Below, piece by piece: positions 48,715-56,961 of a DNA stretch of 64,000 nucleotides. The stretch spans positions 62,001 through 126,000 of the forward strand of contig CAYTKQ010000004.1 of NCBI GenBank assembly GCA_964438705.1, written 5' to 3'. The DNA comes from Christensenella sp964438705 (lineage in GTDB: Bacteria; Bacillota; Clostridia; Christensenellales; Christensenellaceae). Made by a program: the position numbers and the translations under genes. The notes under the pieces are model-generated. The model was not told where the DNA came from. It saw only the letters and a list, made by a program, of their open reading frames with translations, and searched no databases. The first letter of the stretch is position 1. Each line of letters opens with the position of its first letter.

Positions 48715-49479
48715 ATGATGCAGGGAACTTATACGGCGGCGCTTGGCATCGCCTCGCAGCAGCAGCGCCTCGACACGATTGCAAACAATCTTGCAAACCT
48801 TAACACGAACGGCTTCAAAGGCAGCCGGGTGGATTTTAAGGATGCGCTCTATTCGACGATGACGCGCGTAATGCAGCCGCAGAATACGCTCAACATGCAA
48901 GAAGGGCACGGCACGCTCGTTTCCGGTACCCGGCGCTCGTTTGCACCCGGGCAGTATATTGAGACGGGCCGCGATACGGATTTCTATCTGGATGGCGAAG
49001 GATTTTTCACCGTGCAAAGCCCCACAGGTGAGACCTACTACACGCGTGACGGAAATTTTTTCAGAAGCGTGCAAGAGGATGGAGAGTACCTTGTGAGCGC
49101 GCAGGGCTACTACGTATTGAACAGCAACGGGCAGAGAATTCGCTTGCAGGGGAACGGTTTGAACGTATCGCCGGAGGGGTTTCTGTCTGAAAACGGAGCC
49201 ATGCAATCGTATGATCGGCTGCGCATCGTCACCTTCCCGAACCAGGAAGGGCTCACGGCGGTTTCCAACAATCTGTTCTCCGCGTCGGCATCTTCTGGAC
49301 AGCCTGCGGCGGCAGGTGCGGAAACGACGGTGGTGCAAAAGGTGCTTGAAGGGTCCAATGTGAATATGGCGGACGAATTTGCGCGGCTGATTCGCGGAAG
49401 CCGGGTGCTGCAGCTTTCCTCGCGTGCACTTTCCACGGCGGACGGCATGGATGGCACGGCAAACGATCTGAGGAGATAA
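48715..49479 (+). CDS. flgG: Flagellar rod protein FlgG (FlhP type)
   Basis: Distal rod subunit of 254 residues. ALGIASQQQRLDTIANNLAN and LNTNGFKGSRVDF at the N-terminus, DFYLDGEGFFTVQSPTG in the middle, GSNVNMADEFARLIRGSRVL at the end. ATG 48715 (or the next codon, also ATG) follows AAGGAG. It is 15 nt from flgF. Which of the tandem pair is proximal cannot be decided from sequence alone; the order matches flhO-flhP. Confidence 0.9.
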   Translation: MMQGTYTAALGIASQQQRLDTIANNLANLNTNGFKGSRVDFKDALYSTMTRVMQPQNTLNMQEGHGTLVSGTRRSFAPGQYIETGRDTDFYLDGEGFFTVQSPTGETYYTRDGNFFRSVQEDGEYLVSAQGYYVLNSNGQRIRLQGNGLNVSPEGFLSENGAMQSYDRLRIVTFPNQEGLTAVSNNLFSASASSGQPAAAGAETTVVQKVLEGSNVNMADEFARLIRGSRVLQLSSRALSTADGMDGTANDLRR

Positions 49480-49506
49480 CGGATAGGCGATCAAGGGGCG
49501 GAAGAT

Positions 49507-49932
49507 ATGGCGACAAATTATAAAAAATGTAAGACCTGCGGAAAAATTTTTGCGTCGACGGGCGGAAACGAATGCCCGCAGTGCATCATGGAAACCGAAA
49601 AAAAATTCAGTCTGATCAAGGAATATTTGTACAACAATCCAAACGCGACGGTCATGCAGATTTCCGAAGCGACAGAGGTTGAGGAAAAGATGATCCTGCA
49701 CTTTCTTAAGGAGGGCAGGCTGGAAATGAAATCGGCGGATGGATCGCTGCGCTGCGAAAAGTGTGGGGCGTCGATCACGAGCGGACGGATGTGCGCGAAT
49801 TGCATGAGTTCGCTTTCAAATGCCCTAAGCAGTGTGCTGCCACAGAAAACGGCTATGGAAAAGGATAAGACGCTGAAAACGGGGGCGGCGAAACCGGATT
49901 CGCTTTATGTAAACATCAACAGGAGAAAGTAG
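49507..49932 (+). CDS. Zinc-finger flagellar operon protein (YvyF / TIGR03826 type)
   Basis: 141 residues. Two zinc-binding knuckle pairs, CKTCGKIF with CPQC near the N-terminus and CEKCGASI with CANC near residues 80-98, flank a helix-turn-helix-like part (VMQISEATEVEEKMILHFL). Bacillus subtilis YvyF, directly before flgM, has this arrangement. It is thought to regulate late flagellar genes; its target is unknown. flgM follows after 10 nt. Confidence 0.87.
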   Translation: MATNYKKCKTCGKIFASTGGNECPQCIMETEKKFSLIKEYLYNNPNATVMQISEATEVEEKMILHFLKEGRLEMKSADGSLRCEKCGASITSGRMCANCMSSLSNALSSVLPQKTAMEKDKTLKTGAAKPDSLYVNINRRK

Positions 49933-49942
49933 GGGGAGCGTT

Positions 49943-50233
49943 ATGAAGATCAATGCGGCAACATCAATACATGTGATAGATCAGTATCGCAGCATGACAA
50001 ATAAAGGCGTGCCGAGCGCAAAGGTCGGTCAGCAGAAGGACCACATCGAGATATCGGCAGAGGCGGCCTCCTTCACCGAGGTGTTTAAGGCGGCAAAGCA
50101 GGCGATGGAAGAAAATATCGCGACAATCAAACCGGAGGAACTGAATGCGATCCGGCAGGAGATCGGCAGCGGGACTTACCAGATCGACAACGAAGAGCTG
50201 GCGGATTCAATTCTGTTCTCCATTTGGGGTTAA
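49943..50233 (+). CDS. flgM: Anti-sigma-28 factor FlgM
   Basis: Binds sigma-28 until the hook is complete and is then exported. 96 residues with the C-terminal sigma-binding region: KDHIEISAEAASFTEVFKAA, IKPEELNAIRQEIGSGTYQI and ELADSILFSIWG. It sits behind a sigma-28-type promoter (47881), so it can repress its own block. It is followed 3 nt later by flgN. Confidence 0.92.
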   Translation: MKINAATSIHVIDQYRSMTNKGVPSAKVGQQKDHIEISAEAASFTEVFKAAKQAMEENIATIKPEELNAIRQEIGSGTYQIDNEELADSILFSIWG

Positions 50234-50236
50234 CAG

Positions 50237-50731
50237 ATGATAGAAAAATTGATCGACGTCCTGGAAGAGATGCAAAAGACATACGGGACGATATACGGGG
50301 TTTCTTCGGAGAAGAAAGAGGCGATCGTCGCCAACGATGTGCAGAAGGTTGGGGAAGCCGTCAAAAAAGAATGGGAGCTTCTGGGCGAAGCCGCAGAGCT
50401 TGACGAAAAGCGTGCGGAGCTTGTCAAAGCGATTGCGCTGGCGCACGGCGTACAGGAAGAAGATACGACATTGCATGAAATCTGCGCGTGGGCAATGCCA
50501 GAGCAGGCAGAGCGGCTGAACGCGCTTTCGGAGCGGCTCAATACGCTGCTCAGCGATCAGAAAAAGCTGAATTTGGAGAATCAATCGCTGATCAACCTTC
50601 ATTTGGAATATATGGATTATATGATCAATATGTTCCTTGTGGAGCCGCAGGTCAGCAGTATTTATGGAAATTCTGGCGAGGTGGGCGAAGCCGAGGCGGG
50701 CAACAAACGGATCATCGACAGCCAGGTATGA
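50237..50731 (+). CDS. flgN: FlgK/FlgL export chaperone FlgN
   Basis: Helical chaperone of 164 residues (LIDVLEEMQKTYGTIYGVSS; LLGEAAELDEKRAELVKAIA; LNLENQSLINLHLEYMDYMI). It lies between flgM and flgK, its normal place, and is predicted to guard the two hook-associated proteins encoded next. Sequence conservation in the family is low; location and helical pattern agree. Confidence 0.9.
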   Translation: MIEKLIDVLEEMQKTYGTIYGVSSEKKEAIVANDVQKVGEAVKKEWELLGEAAELDEKRAELVKAIALAHGVQEEDTTLHEICAWAMPEQAERLNALSERLNTLLSDQKKLNLENQSLINLHLEYMDYMINMFLVEPQVSSIYGNSGEVGEAEAGNKRIIDSQV

Positions 50732-50744
50732 AAAGGATGGAAGC

Positions 50745-52286
50745 ATGAGATCAACATTTTATGGATTGGAAATTGCAAAGACGGGCCTTTTTATCAGCCA
50801 GAACCAGCTTGATATCACAGGTCATAACATATCGAACGTGGATACGCCCGGGTATACCCGGCAGCGGCTTTCTACGGCTGCGCTTCCGCCGGCGGTGGGC
50901 AACGCGTTTATCGGCACGGACATCCGGTCGACATCCGGCCGCGGCGTGGAAACGATCAACATCGAGCAGGTGAGAAATCCCTTCCTGGATTATCAGTATC
51001 GCAAGGAAAATTCAACCACGACGCAGTGGCAGACGAAGGAACAATATTTTGGGTATCTGCAGGCGCTCTTTAACAACGAACTTGACGACATCGTGAACAC
51101 CACGGGTGTTTCGACTGTGTTTTCCGGCTTTTACAATGCGCTGCAGGAGCTTGAGAAAGCGCCGTCGGATAAAGAGATGCGTGTGAACCTGCAGCAGCAG
51201 GCGATCAAGATGACGGAGACGATGAACTACTATTACAATCGTCTGGTGGAACAGCAGGATACGCTCAATGAGAGCGTGCAGATTTCCGTGACGGAAATCA
51301 ACTCGCTTGCGAAACAGATCGCGCAGCTCAATGAACAGATTTATGGCTACGAGCTTTCCGGCGCGCGGGCAAACGACTTGCGCGACCAGCGGAACTCGCT
51401 GATCGACGCGCTTTCCGGGCTTACTGCCATCACGACGTATGAAGATACGAACGGACAGATGGTCATCGAGGTGGACGGCAAGAACCTGGTGCGGCACGCG
51501 TCGTACAAGCAAATGGCGGTCGCGGACAATGTACCCAACCCGTTAAACGGCGGAAAGACTTCGCTGTATGGGGTCTATTGGGCGGACAAAGAAGGAAACG
51601 CAACGGCCAACATGGTGGATTTTAAGGACGGCGCGATGAAAGGCTATCTGACGGTCCGTGATGGGAATTCCAAGGATAATATGGGCATTCCGTATGTGGT
51701 CAAGGAGCTTAACAAGCTGTGCCAGAAGATGGCGGCTGACATGAACGCCGTGCACGAAAAGGGATATACGATCCCGAACAACGGTTCCACCACAAGGACG
51801 GGGATCAAGTTCTTCAATGAGCAATTTGACGCGGACGGAAAAAGCCTCGTGACAGCACAAAATTTTAGGATCAGCGATGATATTTTGAACGATGTTTATA
51901 ATATTGCGGCTTCGGATATGCCTGTCGACGAGAGCAATCCCAACGATCAGAAGGGCAACGGAAAAAACATGCTTGCGATGTGCGAGCTGATTACAAAGAA
52001 GAACGCGAGCGGCAATGCCGACAACATCGACAGCGTATACCGGTCGATTTTAAGCGATATCAGCGTCAACATGAAGCACATTGAGGACACCTACGATGCG
52101 CAGAGTGTCATGAAGGCACACATTCAGCAGCAGCGGAAGTCGATCAGCGATGTGTCCCTTGATGAGGAGATGACGAACGTCGTGCGTTACGGGCACTCTT
52201 ACAATGCCTGTTCCCGCGTGATTTCGGCGATCGACGAAGCGCTTGACGTGCTCATCAACAGGATGGGGCTTGTGGGCAGGGCGTAA
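50745..52286 (+). CDS. flgK: Hook-associated protein 1 FlgK
   Basis: First hook-filament junction protein, 513 residues. N-terminal FlgK motif GLEIAKTGLFISQNQLDITG with HNISNVDTPGYTRQR, the segment TEINSLAKQIAQLNEQIYG, and C-terminal SLDEEMTNVVRYGHSYNACS. The open frame begins at 50637 inside flgN; ATG 50745 with AAGGAT upstream and the typical MRSTFYGLEIA start is chosen. The length is normal. Confidence 0.95.
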   Translation: MRSTFYGLEIAKTGLFISQNQLDITGHNISNVDTPGYTRQRLSTAALPPAVGNAFIGTDIRSTSGRGVETINIEQVRNPFLDYQYRKENSTTTQWQTKEQYFGYLQALFNNELDDIVNTTGVSTVFSGFYNALQELEKAPSDKEMRVNLQQQAIKMTETMNYYYNRLVEQQDTLNESVQISVTEINSLAKQIAQLNEQIYGYELSGARANDLRDQRNSLIDALSGLTAITTYEDTNGQMVIEVDGKNLVRHASYKQMAVADNVPNPLNGGKTSLYGVYWADKEGNATANMVDFKDGAMKGYLTVRDGNSKDNMGIPYVVKELNKLCQKMAADMNAVHEKGYTIPNNGSTTRTGIKFFNEQFDADGKSLVTAQNFRISDDILNDVYNIAASDMPVDESNPNDQKGNGKNMLAMCELITKKNASGNADNIDSVYRSILSDISVNMKHIEDTYDAQSVMKAHIQQQRKSISDVSLDEEMTNVVRYGHSYNACSRVISAIDEALDVLINRMGLVGRA

Positions 52287-52317
52287 TGCCGGCTGAACGA
52301 CATTTGGAGGAAATAAA

Positions 52318-53874
52318 ATGAGAATCACCAATTCGATGATGATAGACAACATGCTCGGGAATCTGAACTCAGGGATGCGGCGTGTGAGCAAATACAGCGA
52401 TCAGCTCGCGAGCAATCGCAGGATCGTGAAACTTTCAGATGATCCGGTGGGTGTTCTCAATAGCCTGACTGCGCGCCAGCAGATCAGAAGGCTGGAGCAG
52501 TTTCAGAAAAACGTCAGCTCGGCAAACAGCTGGGTGACACAAGCGGAGACCGCGGCGACGGAGATGGAGCAGATCGTCATCAGCATGAAAGAGCTCGTGA
52601 CGAGCGCCATGGGTACCAAAAACGAAAGCGACAAGCAGAACATCGCGACACAGATCACCGAGCTTACAGAACATCTTTTGCAGCTCGGGAACTCTGTTGT
52701 GGGCGATAAATATATTTTTGGAGGCTTCAACACCACAAAGCCGCCGTTTGAGGCGGTGCGCAACGAGGCAGGAAAGCTCGTGAACGTTCTTTATAACGGC
52801 TACGATCTTTCGCAAAAAGGAAATGATGTGCTCACAGGAAAGGGCATTTCCAACACCACGAACGCGTCGAATTTCACATGGACGGGTACGATGGCGCAAA
52901 GCCAGAAATATACGGTGAGTGCGACGGGTGATATGCTCACATTTACGGATGTGTTTGGAACCCCGACGCAGCATCAGGTGACGGCCGCAGAAATCGCCAA
53001 TGGCGAAGTGGACTTGACGGCAGAGGGCTTTGGCAAGGTCTCGTGGAAGAATATTGCCAATCCGCCGGCGACAGCAGCAGAAATCGCCGGGGCAATCGCG
53101 TCTGTAGGGACTATATCCACACAGGATGCGGCGGTGATGGGTCCGGAGGCGAGTCCCTACCTGCAATGGACGGGTGCGATCGGCAGTCAGGAAAAATATT
53201 CGATTTCCGTTGAGGGAGATACGATACGGTTCCAAAATTCTTTTGGCAGTGAGGTTGCCGTGAAGCAGCTGACGGCAGCGGACGTTGCCGCAGGACAGGT
53301 TGACCTGAGCGCACAGGGGCTGGGTGTGATTAGCTGGATGACGACGAACGATCCGGCGGCGACGCCGCCTTACACAGCGCCCGCAACACCGGACGACCTT
53401 GCTGCGTTGATTGGCTCGGCAGGCTTTGTGACCTCGGAGCTGGGGGAAGAGGCGACGCAAAGGATACAGTTTGAAATCGGTCACGCCATGAAAGCAGACG
53501 TGACGTTCACAGGGATCGCGATCGCGGGGACGGGAGACAACAGCATGTTCAAGGTGATGTCGAATCTCATCAACGATCTGAACAGCGGGGTTCCGAATGA
53601 GGAGCTGTCCAAGCACCTAAGTACGCTTACGGGCGTGCAGGACAGGCTGCTCACAACCCTTGTCGCAAGCGGAACGCGCACGACGCAGTTCGAAACGATG
53701 GCCAACCGTTATTCGTTGGATGCGATCAATTATGAGGCGATCCGTTCGGATGTCGAAGACATCGATCAGGCGCAGACGATCATGAATTACAAATATTGCG
53801 AATCGATCTTCAAGCAGGCGCTTGCGAGCGGCGCGCAGATCATTCAGCCGACCCTAATGGATTTTCTCAGATGA
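52318..53874 (+). CDS. flgL: Hook-associated protein 3 FlgL
   Basis: Second junction protein. Flagellin-like N- and C-termini: RITNSMMIDNMLGNLNSGM, KLSDDPVGVLNSL and the end IDQAQTIMNYKYCESIFKQA. At 518 residues it is far larger than the usual 300. About residues 186-373 contain two related modules starting (F/L)(T/Q)WTG and running through a QVTAAEIA / QLTAADVA helix; these account for the extra length. GGAGG lies 7 nt before the ATG. Confidence 0.94.
   Translation: MRITNSMMIDNMLGNLNSGMRRVSKYSDQLASNRRIVKLSDDPVGVLNSLTARQQIRRLEQFQKNVSSANSWVTQAETAATEMEQIVISMKELVTSAMGTKNESDKQNIATQITELTEHLLQLGNSVVGDKYIFGGFNTTKPPFEAVRNEAGKLVNVLYNGYDLSQKGNDVLTGKGISNTTNASNFTWTGTMAQSQKYTVSATGDMLTFTDVFGTPTQHQVTAAEIANGEVDLTAEGFGKVSWKNIANPPATAAEIAGAIASVGTISTQDAAVMGPEASPYLQWTGAIGSQEKYSISVEGDTIRFQNSFGSEVAVKQLTAADVAAGQVDLSAQGLGVISWMTTNDPAATPPYTAPATPDDLAALIGSAGFVTSELGEEATQRIQFEIGHAMKADVTFTGIAIAGTGDNSMFKVMSNLINDLNSGVPNEELSKHLSTLTGVQDRLLTTLVASGTRTTQFETMANRYSLDAINYEAIRSDVEDIDQAQTIMNYKYCESIFKQALASGAQIIQPTLMDFLR
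52873..53436 (+). repeat. Tandem duplicated module inside flgL
   Basis: Units at about 52873-53121 and 53161-53436 encode related 83-92-residue segments. Shared landmarks: WTG.....QKY..S..GD, F...FG, a (V/L)TAA(E/D)(I/V)A.G(E/Q)VDL segment, GLG/GFG.(V/I)SW and a final helix (AAEIAGAIASVG / PDDLAALIGSAG). The repeats are diverged at DNA level. Confidence 0.72.
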
Positions 53875-53918
53875 TGAGCGGTGATTAGGGATATTATACG
53901 CGAAAGGGGAGCTGTGCC

Positions 53919-54527
53919 GTGAAAACATTGAATATCAATACCACACGTGCGTCACTTGATATCAGTTCCACGCGCGCGCAGCTTGACATCAGGAACAATG
54001 TGCGGCGGGGGTTTCGGACGAAAACTACGCAGCCGCGGATGAATGTGGAAAATCAACGGCCACAGATGCGGGTCAATTGGAAAAAGGTATGGGCGGATCG
54101 CGGTATTCGTTCGCCCGAAGCGTTCAGCCAGTATACCCGGCAGATTGCGCGGCAGATGGTGCAGGAAGCCATACAGAATATCACTGCTCAAGGAGACTAC
54201 TTCGGGGACATTACGAGCTATTTGGGGTCGAACCGGAGCGTCGTCGGCGATTGGGCTACGGATCAGATAGCAAACAGCGTTCCCGAGCTGACAATGAGCC
54301 CGGAGGCACCCTCGCCGGAGATCGAATGGATCGAGGGCGGCATGAAAATCGAATGGTCGCCCGGCGATGTGGAGATCATCTGGGAGGATGATTTTATGCC
54401 GGACATCACTGTGACACCCTATTCGGTCGAGATCAAGCTGCGAAATCATGGAGAAGTCAAGATCACGGTAAATGAAGACAACATTCCTGCAAGAATCAGC
54501 GGGAAGAACGTGGACAAAAACATCTAA
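53919..54527 (+). CDS. YviE-like protein (DUF6470 type)
   Basis: 202 residues. The N-terminal part is INTTRASLDISSTRAQLDI with polar beta repeats and basic residues; a helix ARQMVQEAIQNITAQGDYFG follows, and the C-terminal half is beta-rich (IEWIEGGMKIEWSPGDVEII). Bacillus subtilis YviE occupies the same site between flgL and fliW. Function unknown. The start is GTG 53919 after AAAGGGGAG. Confidence 0.85.
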   Translation: MKTLNINTTRASLDISSTRAQLDIRNNVRRGFRTKTTQPRMNVENQRPQMRVNWKKVWADRGIRSPEAFSQYTRQIARQMVQEAIQNITAQGDYFGDITSYLGSNRSVVGDWATDQIANSVPELTMSPEAPSPEIEWIEGGMKIEWSPGDVEIIWEDDFMPDITVTPYSVEIKLRNHGEVKITVNEDNIPARISGKNVDKNI

Positions 54528-54545
54528 CATCGAAGGAGAGAGCCA

Positions 54546-55034
54546 GTGAAAATCCAATCTTCACGTTTTGGTGAAATAGAGATCAATGAGAAGAGCGTGA
54601 TCCAGTTTCCGGGGGGGCTTCCGGGGCTCGACGGGCTAATACAATACGCGATCATCCGCTGCGATCAGACAGACCCGATCCAGTGGCTGCAAAGTCTCGA
54701 CGACGCGGATATTTCGATTCCGATTGTCAATCCCTTTGTACTGAAGCCGGATTATGAAATTGTTGTGGAAGACGACGAGCTGGATCTCATCCAAACCCAT
54801 GATGAAGAGGAACTTGTGGTGCTCAACATTATGGTGCTGCATGACGATCTATCCAAAATGACAGTGAACCTGATGGCGCCGCTCCTAATCAATATGAATA
54901 AAATGATCGGCGCACAGGTGATGATGGACTATAAGACGCTTCCAATCAGCTATCCGGCGTATGAGGCCCTGCTCAAGTATTATGAACAAAGGGAGGTGGA
55001 TGCCGATGCTGGTTCTGACGAGGAAACCGAATGA
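54546..55034 (+). CDS. fliW: Flagellar assembly factor FliW
   Basis: Binds either flagellin or CsrA and so couples flagellin secretion to its translation. 162 residues: MKIQSSRFGEIEINEKSVIQ, FPGGLPGLDGLIQYAII and VLNIMVLHDDLSKMTVNLMA are typical. The start is GTG 54546 with GGAGAG upstream. It overlaps csrA by 29 nt, the normal arrangement. Confidence 0.96.
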   Translation: MKIQSSRFGEIEINEKSVIQFPGGLPGLDGLIQYAIIRCDQTDPIQWLQSLDDADISIPIVNPFVLKPDYEIVVEDDELDLIQTHDEEELVVLNIMVLHDDLSKMTVNLMAPLLINMNKMIGAQVMMDYKTLPISYPAYEALLKYYEQREVDADAGSDEETE

Positions 55035-55242
55035 AACGATCGTAATCGGGGATGATATCAAGATCACACTGCTCAGCATCGACGCGGACCGTGTGAAGAT
55101 CGGGATAGAAGCGCCCAAAAGCATGCGGGTGTTCCGATATGAAACACTCAAGAAGGTCGTGCTGGAAAATCAGACGGCGGCGCACGTCAATGTGAACCTG
55201 ATCGAGCTTGCCAATCTCAAGGAAAATGCAAACAAGAAGTAA
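55006..55242 (+). CDS. csrA: Translational regulator CsrA
   Basis: RNA-binding homodimer that recognises GGA motifs. 78 residues: MLVLTRKPNETIVIGDDIK and IKIGIEAPKSMRVFR-type VKIGIEAP with the conserved Arg in the RNA-binding region. ATG 55006 lies about 9 nt after GGGAGGTGG; the frame opens earlier at 54961 but adds unconserved residues. It is encoded inside the end of fliW and followed by the terminator at 55261. The flagellin leader at 807-994 is its likely target. Confidence 0.96.
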   Translation: MLVLTRKPNETIVIGDDIKITLLSIDADRVKIGIEAPKSMRVFRYETLKKVVLENQTAAHVNVNLIELANLKENANKK

Positions 55243-55260
55243 ATACCGATGAATGATGAG

Positions 55261-55294
55261 AAGCTTTCGCCGTATGATGGCGGGAGCTTTTTTA
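55261..55294 (+). terminator. Rho-independent terminator after csrA
   Basis: AAGCTTTCGCC (55261-55271) pairs over 11 bp, with two G-U pairs, to GGCGGGAGCTT (55279-55289) around a 7-nt loop, followed by a six-T run. It lies 18 nt after csrA and closes the late flagellar block. Confidence 0.85.
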
Positions 55295-55380
55295 ACGGAG
55301 AAGTGGCAAAAGTACTGGCAATCAATACCGATTTGATGTAGAATTTTAATATAGACAGAAAACAAAAGGCGAGGGAAAAT

Positions 55381-56961
55381 ATGGACGGAATTTCAGATTC
55401 CAATTCAAGACAGAGTTTGATTGACGGCATATTCAATGACCTTCGGGACGTGCAGGTGGACGGCAGCACCATCAGCAAGGATGAGATCGCGCAGATGATC
55501 GCGCAAACGAAAGAACTTGCAGGTGCGGATTTTGCGGACAAAGTGTTGAATGAGCGTGATACGCAGGAATATCTTTCCGTCGCGGAGAAAAAGGGCGTGG
55601 GCCAAGAAGCTGTGGATGCGGGGGTGCAAATCAAAGTATCTGAAGACTTGATGTCCGCAAAAATCATCCTCACGCCGCCAAAAGCGGGTGGAAAAGGCGT
55701 TACGGAAGAATTGATTTTGGAAAAGCTGCGGGAAAACAATATCATCAAGGGGATCAAATTTGAATACATACAACGGCTTTTGAAGCACACCGTGTACCAT
55801 CGTCCCTTTAAGATCGCCTCAGGGCAGGCGCCCATGCCGGGCGAGGACGCGAGTCTTCAATACTGCTTTGAGCAGGTGGCGCAGCCAACCGTGTTTCGCA
55901 GTGCGGAGGACTATGCAAAGGTGCATTTCACAATGGTGAAGGCAGGGGATCTGCTGTGCGAAATCAAGCCTGCCACTGCGGGTGTGCGGGGATGGAACAT
56001 TGAAGGCAAGACACTTGAAGGCGAAGATGGGAAATCGCTCGGTGAGGTTGCGGGCAGCAATACGGTGCTGACGGGCAACAAGTTGTTCGCCAACTGCGAC
56101 GGAATGGTGAGCGTTCTTGGCAGCACGGTCAACGTATATCGGGCGGAAACGGTACAGAACATGGAATACGAGCGTCTGGACTTTGAAGGAACGGTGCTCG
56201 TGGAGAGCAATGTGACCAACAGCAGCATCCTGACGGCGGTGGGGGATATCATCGTCAAAGGCTCGGTGCAGAACTCCCAGCTTTCGTCGGGCGGAGATAT
56301 CATCATTTGCAAAGGAGTCACGGGAAAAGGCAGCACGATCAACGCTCCGGGCAGTGTGCGTACGTATTTCATTGAGAACGCAACGGTAGAGGCCAAAAAG
56401 GATATTATGGCGGATGTCGTGATGAGAGCGGATATCAAGTGCGGCGGGACCCTCCGTTTGAGTGGAAAGCGGGGCAATTTGCTGGGCGGCGAATGTCAGG
56501 TCGGCGGAAGTATTTACGTCAACAATATGGGCAACGAAGCGAATATCCTCACAGACGTTGCGATCACCGGAAGCTTGCGCTTTTCAGATGAAAAACAACA
56601 AATCGCGGAACAGATCAAAGATTATCGGGATAAGCTCAAAAAACTGGATCAGGCGATTGCGGTGCTGACCGGGGAAAAACGGTTAGAGGGCGAGAAAAAG
56701 CTGACAGCGATTCGGCTGGCCTATTCGAAAAAAAGTTTGGAACAGGAAATAGAAGAGAAGGGAAAAATTTTTGAAGAGATGTGCAGGCGTGAGGAAACGA
56801 TGAAAAGCGGAAAAATTGTGGTGCGCGCAAAAATGTATCCGAACGTGAGCCTGAATATTGACGATGTCCGTATGATCAACATGGACGAGAGAAGATATTG
56901 CGAGGTCACCCGAAAGGGTTCAGAAATCGTTTTTAGACCGGCAATGGAAGGAGATCTGTAA
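55381..56961 (+). CDS. FapA family (DUF342) beta-helix protein, copy 2
   Basis: 526 residues. The N-terminal part (about 1-170) is helical and variable. The DUF342 core then shows VKAGDLLCEIKPATAGVRGWN, GKTLEGEDGKSL and a beta-helix with repeated strand turns (ILTAVGDIIVKGSVQNSQLS; GGDIIICKGVTGKGSTINAP). A coiled coil near 400-460 (EQIKDYRDKLKKLDQAIAVL) precedes the end. Its core resembles copy 1 (45351), but the N-terminal domains differ. It begins after the csrA terminator; its stop overlaps the next start by one base. It may form a scaffold; unproven. Confidence 0.85.
   Translation: MDGISDSNSRQSLIDGIFNDLRDVQVDGSTISKDEIAQMIAQTKELAGADFADKVLNERDTQEYLSVAEKKGVGQEAVDAGVQIKVSEDLMSAKIILTPPKAGGKGVTEELILEKLRENNIIKGIKFEYIQRLLKHTVYHRPFKIASGQAPMPGEDASLQYCFEQVAQPTVFRSAEDYAKVHFTMVKAGDLLCEIKPATAGVRGWNIEGKTLEGEDGKSLGEVAGSNTVLTGNKLFANCDGMVSVLGSTVNVYRAETVQNMEYERLDFEGTVLVESNVTNSSILTAVGDIIVKGSVQNSQLSSGGDIIICKGVTGKGSTINAPGSVRTYFIENATVEAKKDIMADVVMRADIKCGGTLRLSGKRGNLLGGECQVGGSIYVNNMGNEANILTDVAITGSLRFSDEKQQIAEQIKDYRDKLKKLDQAIAVLTGEKRLEGEKKLTAIRLAYSKKSLEQEIEEKGKIFEEMCRREETMKSGKIVVRAKMYPNVSLNIDDVRMINMDERRYCEVTRKGSEIVFRPAMEGDL

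Noticed and set aside
45612..49701. Long minus-strand open frames (540 and 611 codons) opposite FapA and flgF/flgG
   Set aside because: Same codon-bias artefact; the plus-strand proteins have recognisable domains throughout and the antisense translations do not.
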